Shown in pieces: positions 9,793-19,988 of a stretch of DNA of 64,000 nt. Positions within the stretch are counted from its first letter, which is position 1. Each line of letters opens with the position of its first letter. The position numbers and the translations under genes are program-made. The notes below the pieces were generated by a model. That model saw only the letters and a list, made by a program, of their open reading frames with translations, made no database searches and was not told the origin of the DNA. The DNA is from Salmonella enterica subsp. houtenae serovar Houten (lineage in GTDB: Bacteria; Pseudomonadota; Gammaproteobacteria; Enterobacterales; Enterobacteriaceae): positions 1,550,001 through 1,614,000 of the forward strand of contig LS483478.1 of assembly GCA_900478215.1 (NCBI GenBank), in the 5' to 3' direction.

Positions 9793-11553
9793 TTAACCAC
9801 GTAATTCGTGCGCCCGGCGGAAGCGGCCTTCATAGTCGAACACTTTTTCACGCACCTGCCAGTACTGACCTTTCATCCGCGCGACCACAAAATCGGGATG
9901 CCGCAACAGCGCCTGCTGCGCGACAATATCCGCCGCCGTGATCCAGCGTAAAGGAATGCCGGGCGTGCGGGTATGCGGGCGAATAAATAGCTGTTCGAAA
10001 GCGGTACGCTGGGCGGGCGTGTGCAAGCGGAAGCGCTCACTGACATCCGCGCCGTCCTCGTCATAGTAAGTGATTTTCAGCCATTCGCCTTTCTCATCCT
10101 GCCCATGCTGCATCGTCATTCCGCTACAGCGCAGGACTAACGCATCCTTGAGCCTGAGCGCCGCTTTTAACATATCGTCCGGGTCGACCAGAATGGCGTC
10201 ACATTCCCGGCAGCGCCGGGCGGCAATATCGTTTTCGGCATTACACTGCGGGCAGTTTTTGAAGCGAAAGCGAAAATCGCACTGCTCGCGATGGCCGTCG
10301 TCATCGTCAAACCAGCCCTGGCAGCGACGGCCAAAGTGTTCAATCAGCGTGCCGTCGGCAGTGGTTTTCCCCCAGAAGGTGTTGGCAAAGCCGCAGGCCG
10401 GGCAAAATACCTGGACAGGGACGTTATCGCTTTTTCCCTTCGGGCTACCGACCTCCGGGGCGTACAGGTCGTGCGGGTTGCCAGCGTAATCAAGAATCAG
10501 GCAATCGGTCTTTCCCGGCGCAAGGCGCAGACCACGCCCGACAATTTGTTGGTAAAGGCTAACTGACTCGGTGGGGCGCAGAATCGCGATGAGATCAATG
10601 TGTGGGGCGTCAAAGCCAGTGGTCAGCACCGAGACGTTGACCAGATAGCGAAAACGCTGCGCCTTGAAATTATCAATCAGCGCGTCGCGCTCGGGCCCTG
10701 GCGTATCGCCGGTAATCAGCGCCGCGTCGTCCGCCGGAAGCAGACCGACAATCTCTTTCGCATGTTCGACCGTGGCGGCGAAAATCATCACGCCTTTGCG
10801 CGTTTGCGCAAATTCCCTAATCTGGCTGATGATGTGCGGCGTAATCCGCTGCTGTTTTTTCAGCTCGCGGTTCAGGTCGGCTTCGCTGTAAAGCCCATTG
10901 CTTTGGGCCTGCAGGCGGCTGAAATCATATTGTACTACCGGCATATCAAGACGCTCCGGCGGCGTCAGATAACCGTGTTTAATCATATAGCGCAGCGGCA
11001 ATTCATAAATACAGTCGCGAAACAGAGCGGTCTCGTTGCCGCGCACCATACCGTGATAATGAAATTGATAAATCCAGCCTTTTCCGAGGCGGAAGGGCGT
11101 GGCGGTTAGCCCAAGCAGACGTAAGTGAGGATTAACGTTACTCAGGTGAGTGAGGATTTGCTGATACTGACTGTCTTCATCGTCGCCGATGCGGTGGCAT
11201 TCATCAACAATCAACAGAGAAAACTCCTCCTGAAAGGCGTTAAGATTACGCGCCACCGACTGTACGCTGCCGAACACGACTTTGCCCTGACTCTCTTTAC
11301 GTTTGAGTCCGGCGGCGAAAATATCCGCTTCCAGCCCCAGCGCGCAATATTTGGCGTGGTTCTGCGCGACCAGCTCTTTCACATGCGCCAGCACCAGTAC
11401 CCGTCCGCGGGCGACGCGCGCCAGTTCGGCGATCACCAGGCTTTTACCTGCGCCGGTCGGCAGAACAATCACGGCGGGCGTACGGTGGCGGCGAAAGTGG
11501 CTGAGCGTGGCGTCTACGGCTTCTTGTTGGTAGGGGCGGAGTGTAAAAATCAT
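9793..11553 (-). CDS. radD: Putative DNA repair helicase RadD
   Basis: RadD (YejH) is a superfamily 2 ATPase that helps repair double-strand breaks and limits RecA-linked crossover. The 586-residue product has Walker A LPTGAGKS (31-38), Walker B DECH (117-120), motif VI QIVGRGLRL and C-terminal zinc-binding cysteine pairs (CPACGF, CPQCN, CREC). Length and domain order match the E. coli protein. It is divergent from rsuA across a 151-bp region and reads as a single-gene unit. Confidence 0.95.
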   Translation of the reverse strand: MIFTLRPYQQEAVDATLSHFRRHRTPAVIVLPTGAGKSLVIAELARVARGRVLVLAHVKELVAQNHAKYCALGLEADIFAAGLKRKESQGKVVFGSVQSVARNLNAFQEEFSLLIVDECHRIGDDEDSQYQQILTHLSNVNPHLRLLGLTATPFRLGKGWIYQFHYHGMVRGNETALFRDCIYELPLRYMIKHGYLTPPERLDMPVVQYDFSRLQAQSNGLYSEADLNRELKKQQRITPHIISQIREFAQTRKGVMIFAATVEHAKEIVGLLPADDAALITGDTPGPERDALIDNFKAQRFRYLVNVSVLTTGFDAPHIDLIAILRPTESVSLYQQIVGRGLRLAPGKTDCLILDYAGNPHDLYAPEVGSPKGKSDNVPVQVFCPACGFANTFWGKTTADGTLIEHFGRRCQGWFDDDDGHREQCDFRFRFKNCPQCNAENDIAARRCRECDAILVDPDDMLKAALRLKDALVLRCSGMTMQHGQDEKGEWLKITYYDEDGADVSERFRLHTPAQRTAFEQLFIRPHTRTPGIPLRWITAADIVAQQALLRHPDFVVARMKGQYWQVREKVFDYEGRFRRAHELRG

Positions 11554-11704
11554 GGTCTCACTACGTTAAACGGTTCCGGGAATAGTATGCCATGAATCAT
11601 TTCCCTTGAGGGATATAGTTAGCCCGCTATACTGAGCGGATAGCAATTCCCTTTTTTCGGGTAGAATGCCCGATTTCCGTATTATTACAGGCTAAATCAC
11701 ACAC

Positions 11705-12400
11705 ATGCGACTTGATAAATTTATCGCTCAGCAGCTTGGCGTCAGCCGCGCTATTGCCGGGCGTGAAATTCGTGGTAACCGCGTTACCGTCGATGGCGAC
11801 ATCATTAAAAATGCGGCCTTCAAACTGCTCCCGGAACATGCGGTCGCGTATGACGGTAATCCCTTAGCGCAACAACATGGGCCACGCTATTTTATGCTTA
11901 ACAAGCCGCAGGGGTACGTCTGTTCAACCGATGATCCCGATCATCCAACGGTACTGTATTTCCTGGATGAGCCGGTGGCGTATAAGCTGCATGCCGCAGG
12001 ACGTCTGGATATCGATACTACCGGCCTGGTGTTAATGACCGATGATGGTCAGTGGTCGCACCGTATTACGTCGCCGCGACACCACTGTGAAAAAACCTAT
12101 CTGGTGACCCTGGAGTCTCCGGTGGCAGACGATACGGCGGCACAGTTTGCTAAAGGCGTGCAGTTGCATAATGAAAAGGATCTCACCAAACCCGCCACGC
12201 TGGAGGTGGTAACGCCTGTGCAGGTCCGTCTGACCATTAGCGAAGGCCGTTATCATCAGGTGAAGCGGATGTTTGCCGCGGTAGGCAATCACGTTGTGGA
12301 GCTGCACCGCGAACGGATCGGCGCCATTACGCTGGATAAGAATCTGGCTCCCGGCGAGTACCGCCCGTTGACTGAAGAAGAAATCGCCAGCGTCGGCTAA
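11705..12400 (+). CDS. rsuA: 16S rRNA pseudouridine(516) synthase
   Basis: RsuA converts uridine 516 of 16S rRNA to pseudouridine. The 231-residue protein has an N-terminal S4 RNA-binding domain (about 1-48, MRLDKFIAQQLGVSRAIAGR) and the RsuA/RluB catalytic domain with GRLDIDTTGL (99-108), where Asp102 is the catalytic residue. It is followed after 27 bases by bcr, so the two are probably cotranscribed. Confidence 0.97.
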   Translation: MRLDKFIAQQLGVSRAIAGREIRGNRVTVDGDIIKNAAFKLLPEHAVAYDGNPLAQQHGPRYFMLNKPQGYVCSTDDPDHPTVLYFLDEPVAYKLHAAGRLDIDTTGLVLMTDDGQWSHRITSPRHHCEKTYLVTLESPVADDTAAQFAKGVQLHNEKDLTKPATLEVVTPVQVRLTISEGRYHQVKRMFAAVGNHVVELHRERIGAITLDKNLAPGEYRPLTEEEIASVG

Positions 12401-12427
12401 CTATCTCGTTAAATTCAGGAGTTTGAT

Positions 12428-13618
12428 GTGACCACCCGGCAGCACTCTTCCTTTGTCATTGTCTTTACTCTTGGCCTGTTGGCCATGTTAATGCCGCTGT
12501 CGATTGATATGTATCTTCCAGCGCTGCCGGTGATTTCTGCACAATTCGGCGTACCTGCCGGTAGCGCGCAGATGACGCTCAGCACCTATATTCTGGGGTT
12601 TGCGCTGGGTCAGCTTATCTATGGACCGATGGCGGATAGCCTTGGGCGTAAGCCGGTTATCCTAGGCGGGACGCTGGTATTTGCCGCTGCGGCGGTCGCC
12701 TGCGCGTTGGCGCAGACTATCGATCAGTTGATCGTGATGCGTTTCTTTCACGGCCTGGCGGCAGCGGCGGCAAGCGTTGTCATCAATGCCTTGATGCGGG
12801 ATATTTATCCAAAGGAAGAGTTTTCGCGCATGATGTCGTTTGTCATGCTGGTCACAACGATAGCGCCGTTAATGGCGCCCATTGTCGGCGGTTGGGTGTT
12901 GGTATGGTTAAGCTGGCACTCTATCTTCTGGATACTGGCCATCGCGGCAATTCTGGCGTCAGTCATGATCTTTGTTCTGATTAAAGAGACGCTTCCCGTT
13001 GAGCGGCGTCAGCCTTTTCATATTCGCACCACAATCGGTAACTTTACCGCGTTGTTTCGCCACAAACGCGTACTGAGCTATATGCTGGCGAGCGGGTTTA
13101 GTTTTGCCGGTATGTTCTCTTTTTTGAGCGCGGGGCCGTTTGTCTACATCGAAATTAATCATGTCCCGCCGCAGGATTTCGGTTACTACTTCGCATTGAA
13201 CATCGTATTCCTGTTTGTGATGACGATGATCAACAGCCGTTTTGTCAGACGGGTAGGGGCGCTGAATATGTTTCGGGCCGGGTTATGGATTCAGTTTGCG
13301 ATGGCGGCGTGGATGGTTTTCAGCGCGCTGATGGACATTGGATTCTGGGCGCTGGTAGTCGGCGTTGCGGCGTTTGTCGGCTGTGTGTCGATGGTTTCGT
13401 CCAATGCGATGGCGGTCATTTTGGATGAGTTTCCGCATATGGCCGGAACGGCGTCTTCGTTGGCGGGTACTTTCCGCTTTGGTATTGGCGCTATCGTCGG
13501 CGCGTTGCTGTCGCTGGCTACCTTTACCAGCGCGTGGCCGATGATCTGGTCGATTGCGCTTTGCGCCGCCTGTTCCATTCTGTTTTATCTCTACGCGAGC
13601 CGTCCCAAAAAACGGTGA
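12428..13618 (+). CDS. bcr: Bcr/CflA family drug-efflux MFS transporter
   Basis: Bcr is a 12-helix major facilitator family exporter associated with bicyclomycin, sulfonamide and dipeptide efflux. The 396-residue product has MFS motif A between helices 2 and 3 (GPMADSLGRKP) and the drug/H+ antiporter-type stretch in helix 5 (APLMAPIVGG). The start is a GTG preceded by CAGGAG; the overlapping ATG immediately upstream is followed by a stop. It lies 27 bases downstream of rsuA. Confidence 0.94.
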   Translation: MTTRQHSSFVIVFTLGLLAMLMPLSIDMYLPALPVISAQFGVPAGSAQMTLSTYILGFALGQLIYGPMADSLGRKPVILGGTLVFAAAAVACALAQTIDQLIVMRFFHGLAAAAASVVINALMRDIYPKEEFSRMMSFVMLVTTIAPLMAPIVGGWVLVWLSWHSIFWILAIAAILASVMIFVLIKETLPVERRQPFHIRTTIGNFTALFRHKRVLSYMLASGFSFAGMFSFLSAGPFVYIEINHVPPQDFGYYFALNIVFLFVMTMINSRFVRRVGALNMFRAGLWIQFAMAAWMVFSALMDIGFWALVVGVAAFVGCVSMVSSNAMAVILDEFPHMAGTASSLAGTFRFGIGAIVGALLSLATFTSAWPMIWSIALCAACSILFYLYASRPKKR

Positions 13619-14008
13619 CTGGCTCAGTGTCTCCCAATGATCGCTAAGAACGCCCAAGACGTGTTGAGGGACGCTATCAGATACTCGATGGCAAAGCCAA
13701 ACGGCTTTCAGAGTTGATATATATCAATTATAAACTCATCATTTCTCTTCTTTATGTTTATTTTATGTAAAATCCATTTGTGTAAAAAGTCACATCATTG
13801 TAGTTAAAAAGGTTGAGTTAGATCGCAGAAACGGGTACATATAGCCCGCCATTATCTCCGCGCCGGTAAAAACACTTTAACACCAGCTTGCTGTAGAGCC
13901 ACTGATGGAGGTACAGGCGTTAGCAATCTGTTTAAGGACGGATTGTCAATGATGTGTTAATATTTATGTAAGTAAATTGTGAAGTAATTGTGCTTCCGGG
14001 GAAAGAAA
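13619..14008. other. bcr-yejG intergenic region with a CRP-like site
   Basis: No gene is supported. It contains a small hairpin AAAGCC/GGCTTT (13693-13708) without a T-run, an AT-rich stretch, the CRP-like site listed separately and presumably the yejG promoter. Confidence 0.45.
13779..13794 (+). promoter_or_regulatory. Candidate CRP site upstream of yejG
   Basis: TGTGTAAAAAGTCACA matches the CRP consensus TGTGA-N6-TCACA at nine of ten core positions. It lies 214 bases before the yejG start. Its role is inference. Confidence 0.4.
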
Positions 14009-14353
14009 GTGAATACATTACAGCTCTCAATCGTTCATCGCCTGCCGCAAAATTATCGCTGGTCGGCGGGTTTTGCGGGATCAAAGGTTGAACCGATTCC
14101 GCAAAACGGACAGAACACCGAGAATAGTCTGGTGGCGCTTAAACTGCTGAGTCCGGCAGGCGATAGCGCATGGTCAGTGATGCATAAGCTCAGCCAGGCG
14201 CTAAGCGATATTGAAGTTCCTTGCTCCGTGCTGGAATGCGAAGGGGAACCATGCCTGTTTGTTAATCGTCAGGATGAGTTTGCCGCCACCTGTCGGCTGA
14301 AAAATTTCGGTGTGGCGATAGCGGAACCTTTTTCTAACCATAATCCTTTTTAA
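14009..14353 (+). CDS. yejG: YejG family protein
   Basis: This 114-residue protein matches enterobacterial YejG, of unknown function, starting VNTLQLSIVHRLPQNYRW and ending FSNHNPF. I chose the GTG at 14009 because it gives the family length and has GGGGAAAG upstream; the frame can be extended to 13988 without a better site. It converges with yejF, whose stop lies 3 bases away, so the 3' ends nearly overlap. Confidence 0.9.
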   Translation: MNTLQLSIVHRLPQNYRWSAGFAGSKVEPIPQNGQNTENSLVALKLLSPAGDSAWSVMHKLSQALSDIEVPCSVLECEGEPCLFVNRQDEFAATCRLKNFGVAIAEPFSNHNPF

Positions 14354-14356
14354 GCG

Positions 14357-15946
14357 TCAGCTTAACGCGAGTAGCTGACGCGTATACGCCTGTTGCGGTG
14401 CGGTAAACACGCGCTCGCATTGCCCCTGTTCAACCACCTCCCCCTGCCGCAGCACGATAACCTGATGGCACAGCGCGCGTACTACATGCAGATCGTGGCT
14501 AATGAAGATATAGGCCAGACGGTGCTTTTGCTGTAGCGATTTCAGGAGGGCAAGGATCTGCGCCTGAACGGTTTTATCCAGCGATGAGGTCGGTTCATCC
14601 AGAATAATAAGCGACGGTTTTAAAATCAGCGCTCTGGCGACGGCGATACGTTGACGCTGGCCGCCGGAAAACTCAGCGGGATAACGATGCCGCGTTTCAG
14701 GGTCCAGGCCGACTTCCATCATGACCGCTTTCACCTGCTGTTCGCGCTGCGCGCCTGAAAGCGTGGGCTGGTGGACGCGCAGGCCTTCTTCGATAATTTG
14801 CAAGACGTTTAAACGCGGGTTTAGCGATGAGTTCGGGTCCTGGAATACGACCTGGATACGGTGGCGAACAGGTAAAAGCTGGCGGCGGTTTAATGTATCC
14901 AGCGATTGACCGTCAAACACGATGCGGCCTTCGGAGCGGATAAGCCGTAACAGCGCCAGACCGGTGGTACTTTTTCCCGATCCTGACTCGCCGACCAGAC
15001 CCAGCGTTTCGCCTGGATGCAGGGTGAAACTGATATTGTTAACCACCACATTATGATCCACGACGCGCTTCAGAATGCCTTTGCGGATCGGGAAGGCGAC
15101 GCGCAACCTGTCTACTTCCAGCAACGGCGCCTGCCCGGCGGGGAGGGGGACCGGATCGCCTGCGGGTTCGCTGTTGAGTAATTTTTGTGTGTACGGATGA
15201 GCCGGCGCGGATAACAGCGTGTCGGCGCGTTGGTACTCTACGCAATTGCCGTGTTGCATTACCGCCACCGAGTCCGCCAGTTTTTTTACAATGCTGAGGT
15301 TATGGGTGATAAACAGCAATCCCATATTGAGCTCGCGCTGGAGTTCCCGCAGTAGATGTAAAATCTGCGCCTGTACCGAGACGTCGAGAGCGGTGGTCGG
15401 CTCATCGGCGATAAGTAATTCCGGCCGTGTTAACAGCGCCATGGCTATCATGACGCGCTGGCGTTCGCCGCCGGAAAGCTGATGAGGATAATCGCGCAGA
15501 CGCTGGGTCGCCTGGCGGATACCGACCCGATCCAGACAACTGATCATCTCCGCCCTTGCCGCCTCCCGACGCATTCCCCGATGGAGCGACAGCACTTCAT
15601 AGAGCTGTTTTTCCAGCGTATGCAGCGGGTTAAGTGAAACCATCGGTTCCTGAAAAATCATGGCGATTTTATTGCCGCGTACGCCGCGTAGCGTCTGCTC
15701 GTTGGCATGAAGCAATGATTCGCCGTGAAAGCGAATATCGCCGGAGAGGTAGACGGCGGGAGGGGTAGGCAAAAGACGCAGAATAGAAAGCGCCGTCACG
15801 CTTTTGCCTGACCCGGACTCGCCGACCAGCGCCAGCGTTTCCCCGGCGTTCACCTGTAACGAAATGGTGTTAACGACAGGGCGCACGTGCTGTTGCTGAC
15901 GGAAACCTACCGATAAATTTTCAATCGCAAGCAATGGAGATGTCAT
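14357..15946 (-). CDS. yejF: Peptide ABC transporter, fused ATPase YejF
   Basis: YejF is the ATP-hydrolysing component of the YejABEF oligopeptide/microcin C importer, reported to aid resistance to antimicrobial peptides in Salmonella. The 529-residue protein is two ABC cassettes fused in tandem, each with Walker A GESGSGKS and a signature (LSGGERQRV; FSGGQRQRI) and Walker B (LLIADEP; LIILDEP). I chose ATG 15946 (MTSPLLAIENLSVGF), leaving one base after the yejE stop; the frame extends to 15994 inside yejE. It is the last gene of yejABEF. Confidence 0.96.
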   Translation of the reverse strand: MTSPLLAIENLSVGFRQQQHVRPVVNTISLQVNAGETLALVGESGSGKSVTALSILRLLPTPPAVYLSGDIRFHGESLLHANEQTLRGVRGNKIAMIFQEPMVSLNPLHTLEKQLYEVLSLHRGMRREAARAEMISCLDRVGIRQATQRLRDYPHQLSGGERQRVMIAMALLTRPELLIADEPTTALDVSVQAQILHLLRELQRELNMGLLFITHNLSIVKKLADSVAVMQHGNCVEYQRADTLLSAPAHPYTQKLLNSEPAGDPVPLPAGQAPLLEVDRLRVAFPIRKGILKRVVDHNVVVNNISFTLHPGETLGLVGESGSGKSTTGLALLRLIRSEGRIVFDGQSLDTLNRRQLLPVRHRIQVVFQDPNSSLNPRLNVLQIIEEGLRVHQPTLSGAQREQQVKAVMMEVGLDPETRHRYPAEFSGGQRQRIAVARALILKPSLIILDEPTSSLDKTVQAQILALLKSLQQKHRLAYIFISHDLHVVRALCHQVIVLRQGEVVEQGQCERVFTAPQQAYTRQLLALS

Positions 15947-15947
15947 T

Positions 15948-16973
15948 TTATACCGCCCTGGCAGGATCAAAGGCGTCGCGTACCGCTTCGCCAATAAAAA
16001 TCAGCAGCGACAGCAGAATGGCGACAGACAGAAAGGCGGCGATCCCCAGCCAGGGTGCCTGTAAGTTGTTTTTCCCCTGCAAGAGAAGTTCGCCGAGAGA
16101 AGGAGAGCCAAGCGGCAGACCAAATCCCAGAAAATCCAGCGAGGTCAGGGTGGTGATGGAGCTACATAGAATGAACGGTAAAAATGTCAGGGTAGCGACC
16201 ATCGCATTAGGCAACATATGGCGCAGGATAATGTCACGATCGCTGACGCCAAGCGCCTGCGCGGCGCGGATATAGTCAAAATTGCGGGTCCGTAAAAACT
16301 CGGCGCGCACGACGCCCACCAGACTCATCCAGCCAAACAGTACGGTTATGGCCAGCAGCCACCAGAAGTTAGGCTGCACTACGCTGGAAAGTAAAATAAT
16401 CAGAAACAGGGTCGGCATCCCCGACCAGACTTCGATGAGACGTTGCCCCCATAAATCGACTTTGCCGCCATAATAGCCCTGTAGCGCGCCCGCCAGTACG
16501 CCCATGACGCTGGAGCAAATCGTTAACATCAGGCCAAATAAAATAGAAATGCGGGTACCGTACAGGATGCGGGCGAAAACGTCGCCGCCATTCGCATCGG
16601 TGCCCAGCCAGTTTTTCGCCGAAGGCGGGGAGGGGAAAGGCTGCGTGGTGGCAAAATTAATGGTATTGGCGCCAAAACGTACGGGGGCCCACAACACCCA
16701 GCCCCGATTCTCAAGCTGCCGTTGTAGCCAAGGGTCCTGATAATCCGCTGTTGTCGCCAGCGGGCCGCCGAAATCGCGCTCGCTGTAATTTTTTACCAGC
16801 GGAAAATACCACTGGCCTTCATAGCGCACCAGCAATGGCTTATCGTTAGCAATCAGTTCCGCGCATAAGCTCAGGCTGAACACGACCAGGAAAATCCAGA
16901 GCGACCAGTAGCCCCGGCGATTATGGCGGAAACGCGCCCAGCGGGCCTGATTGACCGGGCTTAATCGCGGCAT
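15948..16973 (-). CDS. yejE: Peptide ABC transporter permease YejE
   Basis: This 341-residue inner-membrane permease is of the DppC/OppC type, with a first membrane segment near residues 22-45, a large periplasmic loop and the BPD_transp_1 domain, including the EAA-type loop (RAAQALGVSDRDIILRHMLP). It pairs with YejB. Its ATG overlaps the yejB stop as TAATG, showing translational coupling. Confidence 0.96.
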   Translation of the reverse strand: MPRLSPVNQARWARFRHNRRGYWSLWIFLVVFSLSLCAELIANDKPLLVRYEGQWYFPLVKNYSERDFGGPLATTADYQDPWLQRQLENRGWVLWAPVRFGANTINFATTQPFPSPPSAKNWLGTDANGGDVFARILYGTRISILFGLMLTICSSVMGVLAGALQGYYGGKVDLWGQRLIEVWSGMPTLFLIILLSSVVQPNFWWLLAITVLFGWMSLVGVVRAEFLRTRNFDYIRAAQALGVSDRDIILRHMLPNAMVATLTFLPFILCSSITTLTSLDFLGFGLPLGSPSLGELLLQGKNNLQAPWLGIAAFLSVAILLSLLIFIGEAVRDAFDPARAV

Positions 16974-18067
16974 TATCGTCCCTCAAAATCAATGCGTGGA
17001 TCGACCAGCGTATAGCTGATATCGCTCAGGATATTCAGTAATAAGCCAATCAGGGTAAAGATATAAAGCGTACCGAACATCACCGGATAGTCGCGTGAAA
17101 CGGTTGCTTCATAACCCAGCAGCCCCAGGCCGTTGAGCGAGAACATGACTTCAATTAGCAGTGATCCGGTGAAAAACATACTGATAAAGGTGGCAGGAAA
17201 ACCGGCGATCACCAGCAGCATGGCGTTACGAAAAACATGTTTCCAGAGAATGTTTTTTTCACTAACGCCTTTAGCGCGAGCGGTAACGACATACTGTTTA
17301 CGCACCTCGTCGAGAAACGAATTTTTCGTCAGCATCGTCAGGGCGGCAAAACCGCCGATGACGGTCGCCAACACCGGTAGCGTAATATGCCACAAATAAT
17401 CGGTGATTTTCTGGTACCAGGGTAACGTGTCAACGTTGGCGGAGACCAGGCCGCGTAGCGGAAAGATATCGTAGTAGCTGCCGCCGGCAAAAAAGACGAT
17501 TAATAAAATAGCGAACAGAAAGGCGGGGATCGCATAGCCGATAATGATAAACGCGCTGCTCCACACATCAAAGCGGCTACCGTTATGGACGGCTTTACGA
17601 ATTCCCAGCGGGATAGACACCAGATAAATAATCAACGTGCTCCATAATCCCAGGGTAATGGAGACGGGAAGGCTATCTTTGATCAGCGTCAGTACGGATG
17701 CGCTGCGAAACAGACTGTCGCCGAAGTCAAAAGAGAGATAGTCCCGTAGCATCTTGAAATAACGCTCATGCAGCGGTTTGTCGAAGCCGTAGCGATGAGT
17801 GATCTCCGCGATCACCTCCGGATCGAGTCCTCGACCACCGCGATAATGGCTGTCGCTGATATTGCCGACGCCGGTTTGCGCATGGCTGGCGCGAACGCCT
17901 TCGCCGCTGGCGCCGGGCAACGCGCCGCCCTGACCAAATTCAATCGCGGCAATCGCCTGATCGACAGGGCCGCCGGGAGCGATCTGTACGATAAAAAAGT
18001 TAATGGTAATAATGGCCCATAGCGTAGGGATCACCAGTAACAGACGGCGGATAAGATAGGCGCCCAT
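16973..18067 (-). CDS. yejB: Peptide ABC transporter permease YejB
   Basis: This 364-residue permease is of the DppB/OppB type. It shows the N-terminal helix (YLIRRLLLVIPTLWAIITIN), several further helices and the EAA loop (TARAKGVSEKNILWKHVFRN) that contacts the ATPase. It follows yejA by 9 bases and overlaps yejE by one base within the yejABEF operon. Confidence 0.96.
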   Translation of the reverse strand: MGAYLIRRLLLVIPTLWAIITINFFIVQIAPGGPVDQAIAAIEFGQGGALPGASGEGVRASHAQTGVGNISDSHYRGGRGLDPEVIAEITHRYGFDKPLHERYFKMLRDYLSFDFGDSLFRSASVLTLIKDSLPVSITLGLWSTLIIYLVSIPLGIRKAVHNGSRFDVWSSAFIIIGYAIPAFLFAILLIVFFAGGSYYDIFPLRGLVSANVDTLPWYQKITDYLWHITLPVLATVIGGFAALTMLTKNSFLDEVRKQYVVTARAKGVSEKNILWKHVFRNAMLLVIAGFPATFISMFFTGSLLIEVMFSLNGLGLLGYEATVSRDYPVMFGTLYIFTLIGLLLNILSDISYTLVDPRIDFEGR

Positions 18068-18076
18068 TGGTTCTTG

Positions 18077-19882
18077 CTACCTCCTGGCTGCCGGTAGTCT
18101 GGCGGCTTTGTTGACATCATACCACCAGGTATCTAACCCGATGGTATATACCGGACGAATTGCCGGATGGGAGAATTTATCCCACCAGGCGAGCCTGTCT
18201 TGCGCCATATACCACATCGGCAGCATGTAATAGTTCCAGGTCAGCACGCGATCCAGCGCCCGTCCCAGCGGCACCAGTTTCGCTTTATCACCCTGCGTCG
18301 CGATAATTTGCGCGATCAGTTTATCAACCACCGGGCTTTGTACGCCGGGGGCGTTATAACTGGAGTTAATGTATTCCGACGCCCATGAGATTTGTAGATC
18401 GGAGCTGGGCCAGGGCATCGCCCGCCATAGCCTCGGCATCATGTCATAGTCGCGGCTACGCATCCGATTGGTGAGTTGAGAATTATCAACCTGACGGATA
18501 GTCATCGTAATGCCCAGACGCTGAAGATTATGCTGGAAGGGCAGAACCCACTGGCTATTACTGCTGGCAGGAAGGAGAAGTTCAAACGTCAGAGGCTTAC
18601 CGGTGACGCTATTGATCCGTTGCTGTCCGTTGATCACCCATCCGGCCTGCGTCAACAAGGCGTCAGCTTTAAGAAGATTTTCGCGATCGTAGCCGTCGCC
18701 GTTAGAGACCGGCGGCTGATAGATCTGAGTGAAAACTTCAGGAGGAAGATCTTTTTTCATCGGCGCGAGTAATACCAGTTCGTCGGCGTCAGGGTAATTT
18801 CTGGCGGCGTATTCGGTATTCTGGAAGTAACTGTTGGTTCGGCTCCAGGCATTATAGAACAGCGCTTTATTCATCCACTCAAAATCGAAAGCCAGGGTGA
18901 CGGCTTCACGTACCCGTCGGTCTTTAAATACCGGGCGCTGAATGTTAAAGGCCAGCCAGCGAGTGTCCTGCGCCGACTCGTTTTTCTGCTCTTCTTTTAT
19001 GATGTAATGATTATCGAAATTTTTACCGATATAGCGCGTTGCCCAGTTTTTAGCATCGTTTTCCAGCCGTAGATCAAATGCGCCCGCTTTAAACGCCTCG
19101 AAAGCGACATTGTCATCAAGGTAGTAATCGTAACGGAGAGTGTCGAGGTTAAAACGTCCACGATTGACCGGCAGATTAGCCGCCCAGTAGTTTTTGACGC
19201 GGGAATAGACAATATACTGGCCCATTTTCCACTGAGTAATTCGGTATGGCCCGCTGGCTAAGGGAGGCGTTGAAAGCGGATCGCTGAGTTTGTGATTTTT
19301 CCAGAATTTCTCGGGCATGATCGGTAATGAAAACAGGCTAAGCATGTCTTCTTTACCAGGCTTCGCCAGCTCAATTCGCACGGTTAAAGGCGCAATCGCC
19401 TTCACGGTAGTACCTTTATAGACCAGACGAAACTGCGGTACGCCTTCGGTCATAAACTTATGAAAGGTAAAGGCCACATCGCGGGCGGTAATGGGCGTGC
19501 CATCGTGAAAACGAGCGCGGGGATTAATTGTGATTTCCACCCAGGAATAGTCGGCGGCATAGCGGGCGTGGTCGGCAATCAGCGGATAATAGCTTCCGGG
19601 TTCATCATCCGAGGTGGTAAAAAGCGTATCGTAAAGGGCTTCGGTACGTACGCCGGGATTGCCGCGCAGCGAGTAGCGATTGAAATTATCGAACGTACCA
19701 ATGGCGGAAAGCGTCATTTGACCGCCTTTCGGCGCAGCAGGATTCACATAATCAAAGTGATCAAAGTTAAAAGCATACTTAGGTTCGCCGAGTACGGCGA
19801 AAGCGTAGCTTTCTTTGATCGCCTGGGCCTGGGCACCAGCGCTAACCAGTGCGACAAGCAGAAGCATTACGCGCGCAATCAT
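18077..19882 (-). CDS. yejA: Periplasmic peptide-binding protein YejA
   Basis: YejA is the periplasmic solute-binding protein of the YejABEF importer (oligopeptides, microcin C). The 601-residue product opens with a Sec signal peptide (MIARVMLLLVALVSAGAQAQ, cleavage near residue 20) and carries the SBP_bac_5 fold typical of DppA/OppA proteins. It is the first gene of the operon, with its promoter in the 106 bp after pdeN. Confidence 0.96.
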   Translation of the reverse strand: MIARVMLLLVALVSAGAQAQAIKESYAFAVLGEPKYAFNFDHFDYVNPAAPKGGQMTLSAIGTFDNFNRYSLRGNPGVRTEALYDTLFTTSDDEPGSYYPLIADHARYAADYSWVEITINPRARFHDGTPITARDVAFTFHKFMTEGVPQFRLVYKGTTVKAIAPLTVRIELAKPGKEDMLSLFSLPIMPEKFWKNHKLSDPLSTPPLASGPYRITQWKMGQYIVYSRVKNYWAANLPVNRGRFNLDTLRYDYYLDDNVAFEAFKAGAFDLRLENDAKNWATRYIGKNFDNHYIIKEEQKNESAQDTRWLAFNIQRPVFKDRRVREAVTLAFDFEWMNKALFYNAWSRTNSYFQNTEYAARNYPDADELVLLAPMKKDLPPEVFTQIYQPPVSNGDGYDRENLLKADALLTQAGWVINGQQRINSVTGKPLTFELLLPASSNSQWVLPFQHNLQRLGITMTIRQVDNSQLTNRMRSRDYDMMPRLWRAMPWPSSDLQISWASEYINSSYNAPGVQSPVVDKLIAQIIATQGDKAKLVPLGRALDRVLTWNYYMLPMWYMAQDRLAWWDKFSHPAIRPVYTIGLDTWWYDVNKAARLPAARR

Positions 19883-19988
19883 CTGAAGGCGGTTTCCTTA
19901 TCGTATTGCCTGCTGCAAACCGGCAGGCGTTTCGCTGAATAATAAGTGACGTTGCGTCTGATGTGAATCCGTTAAAACCGTAAGGGGA

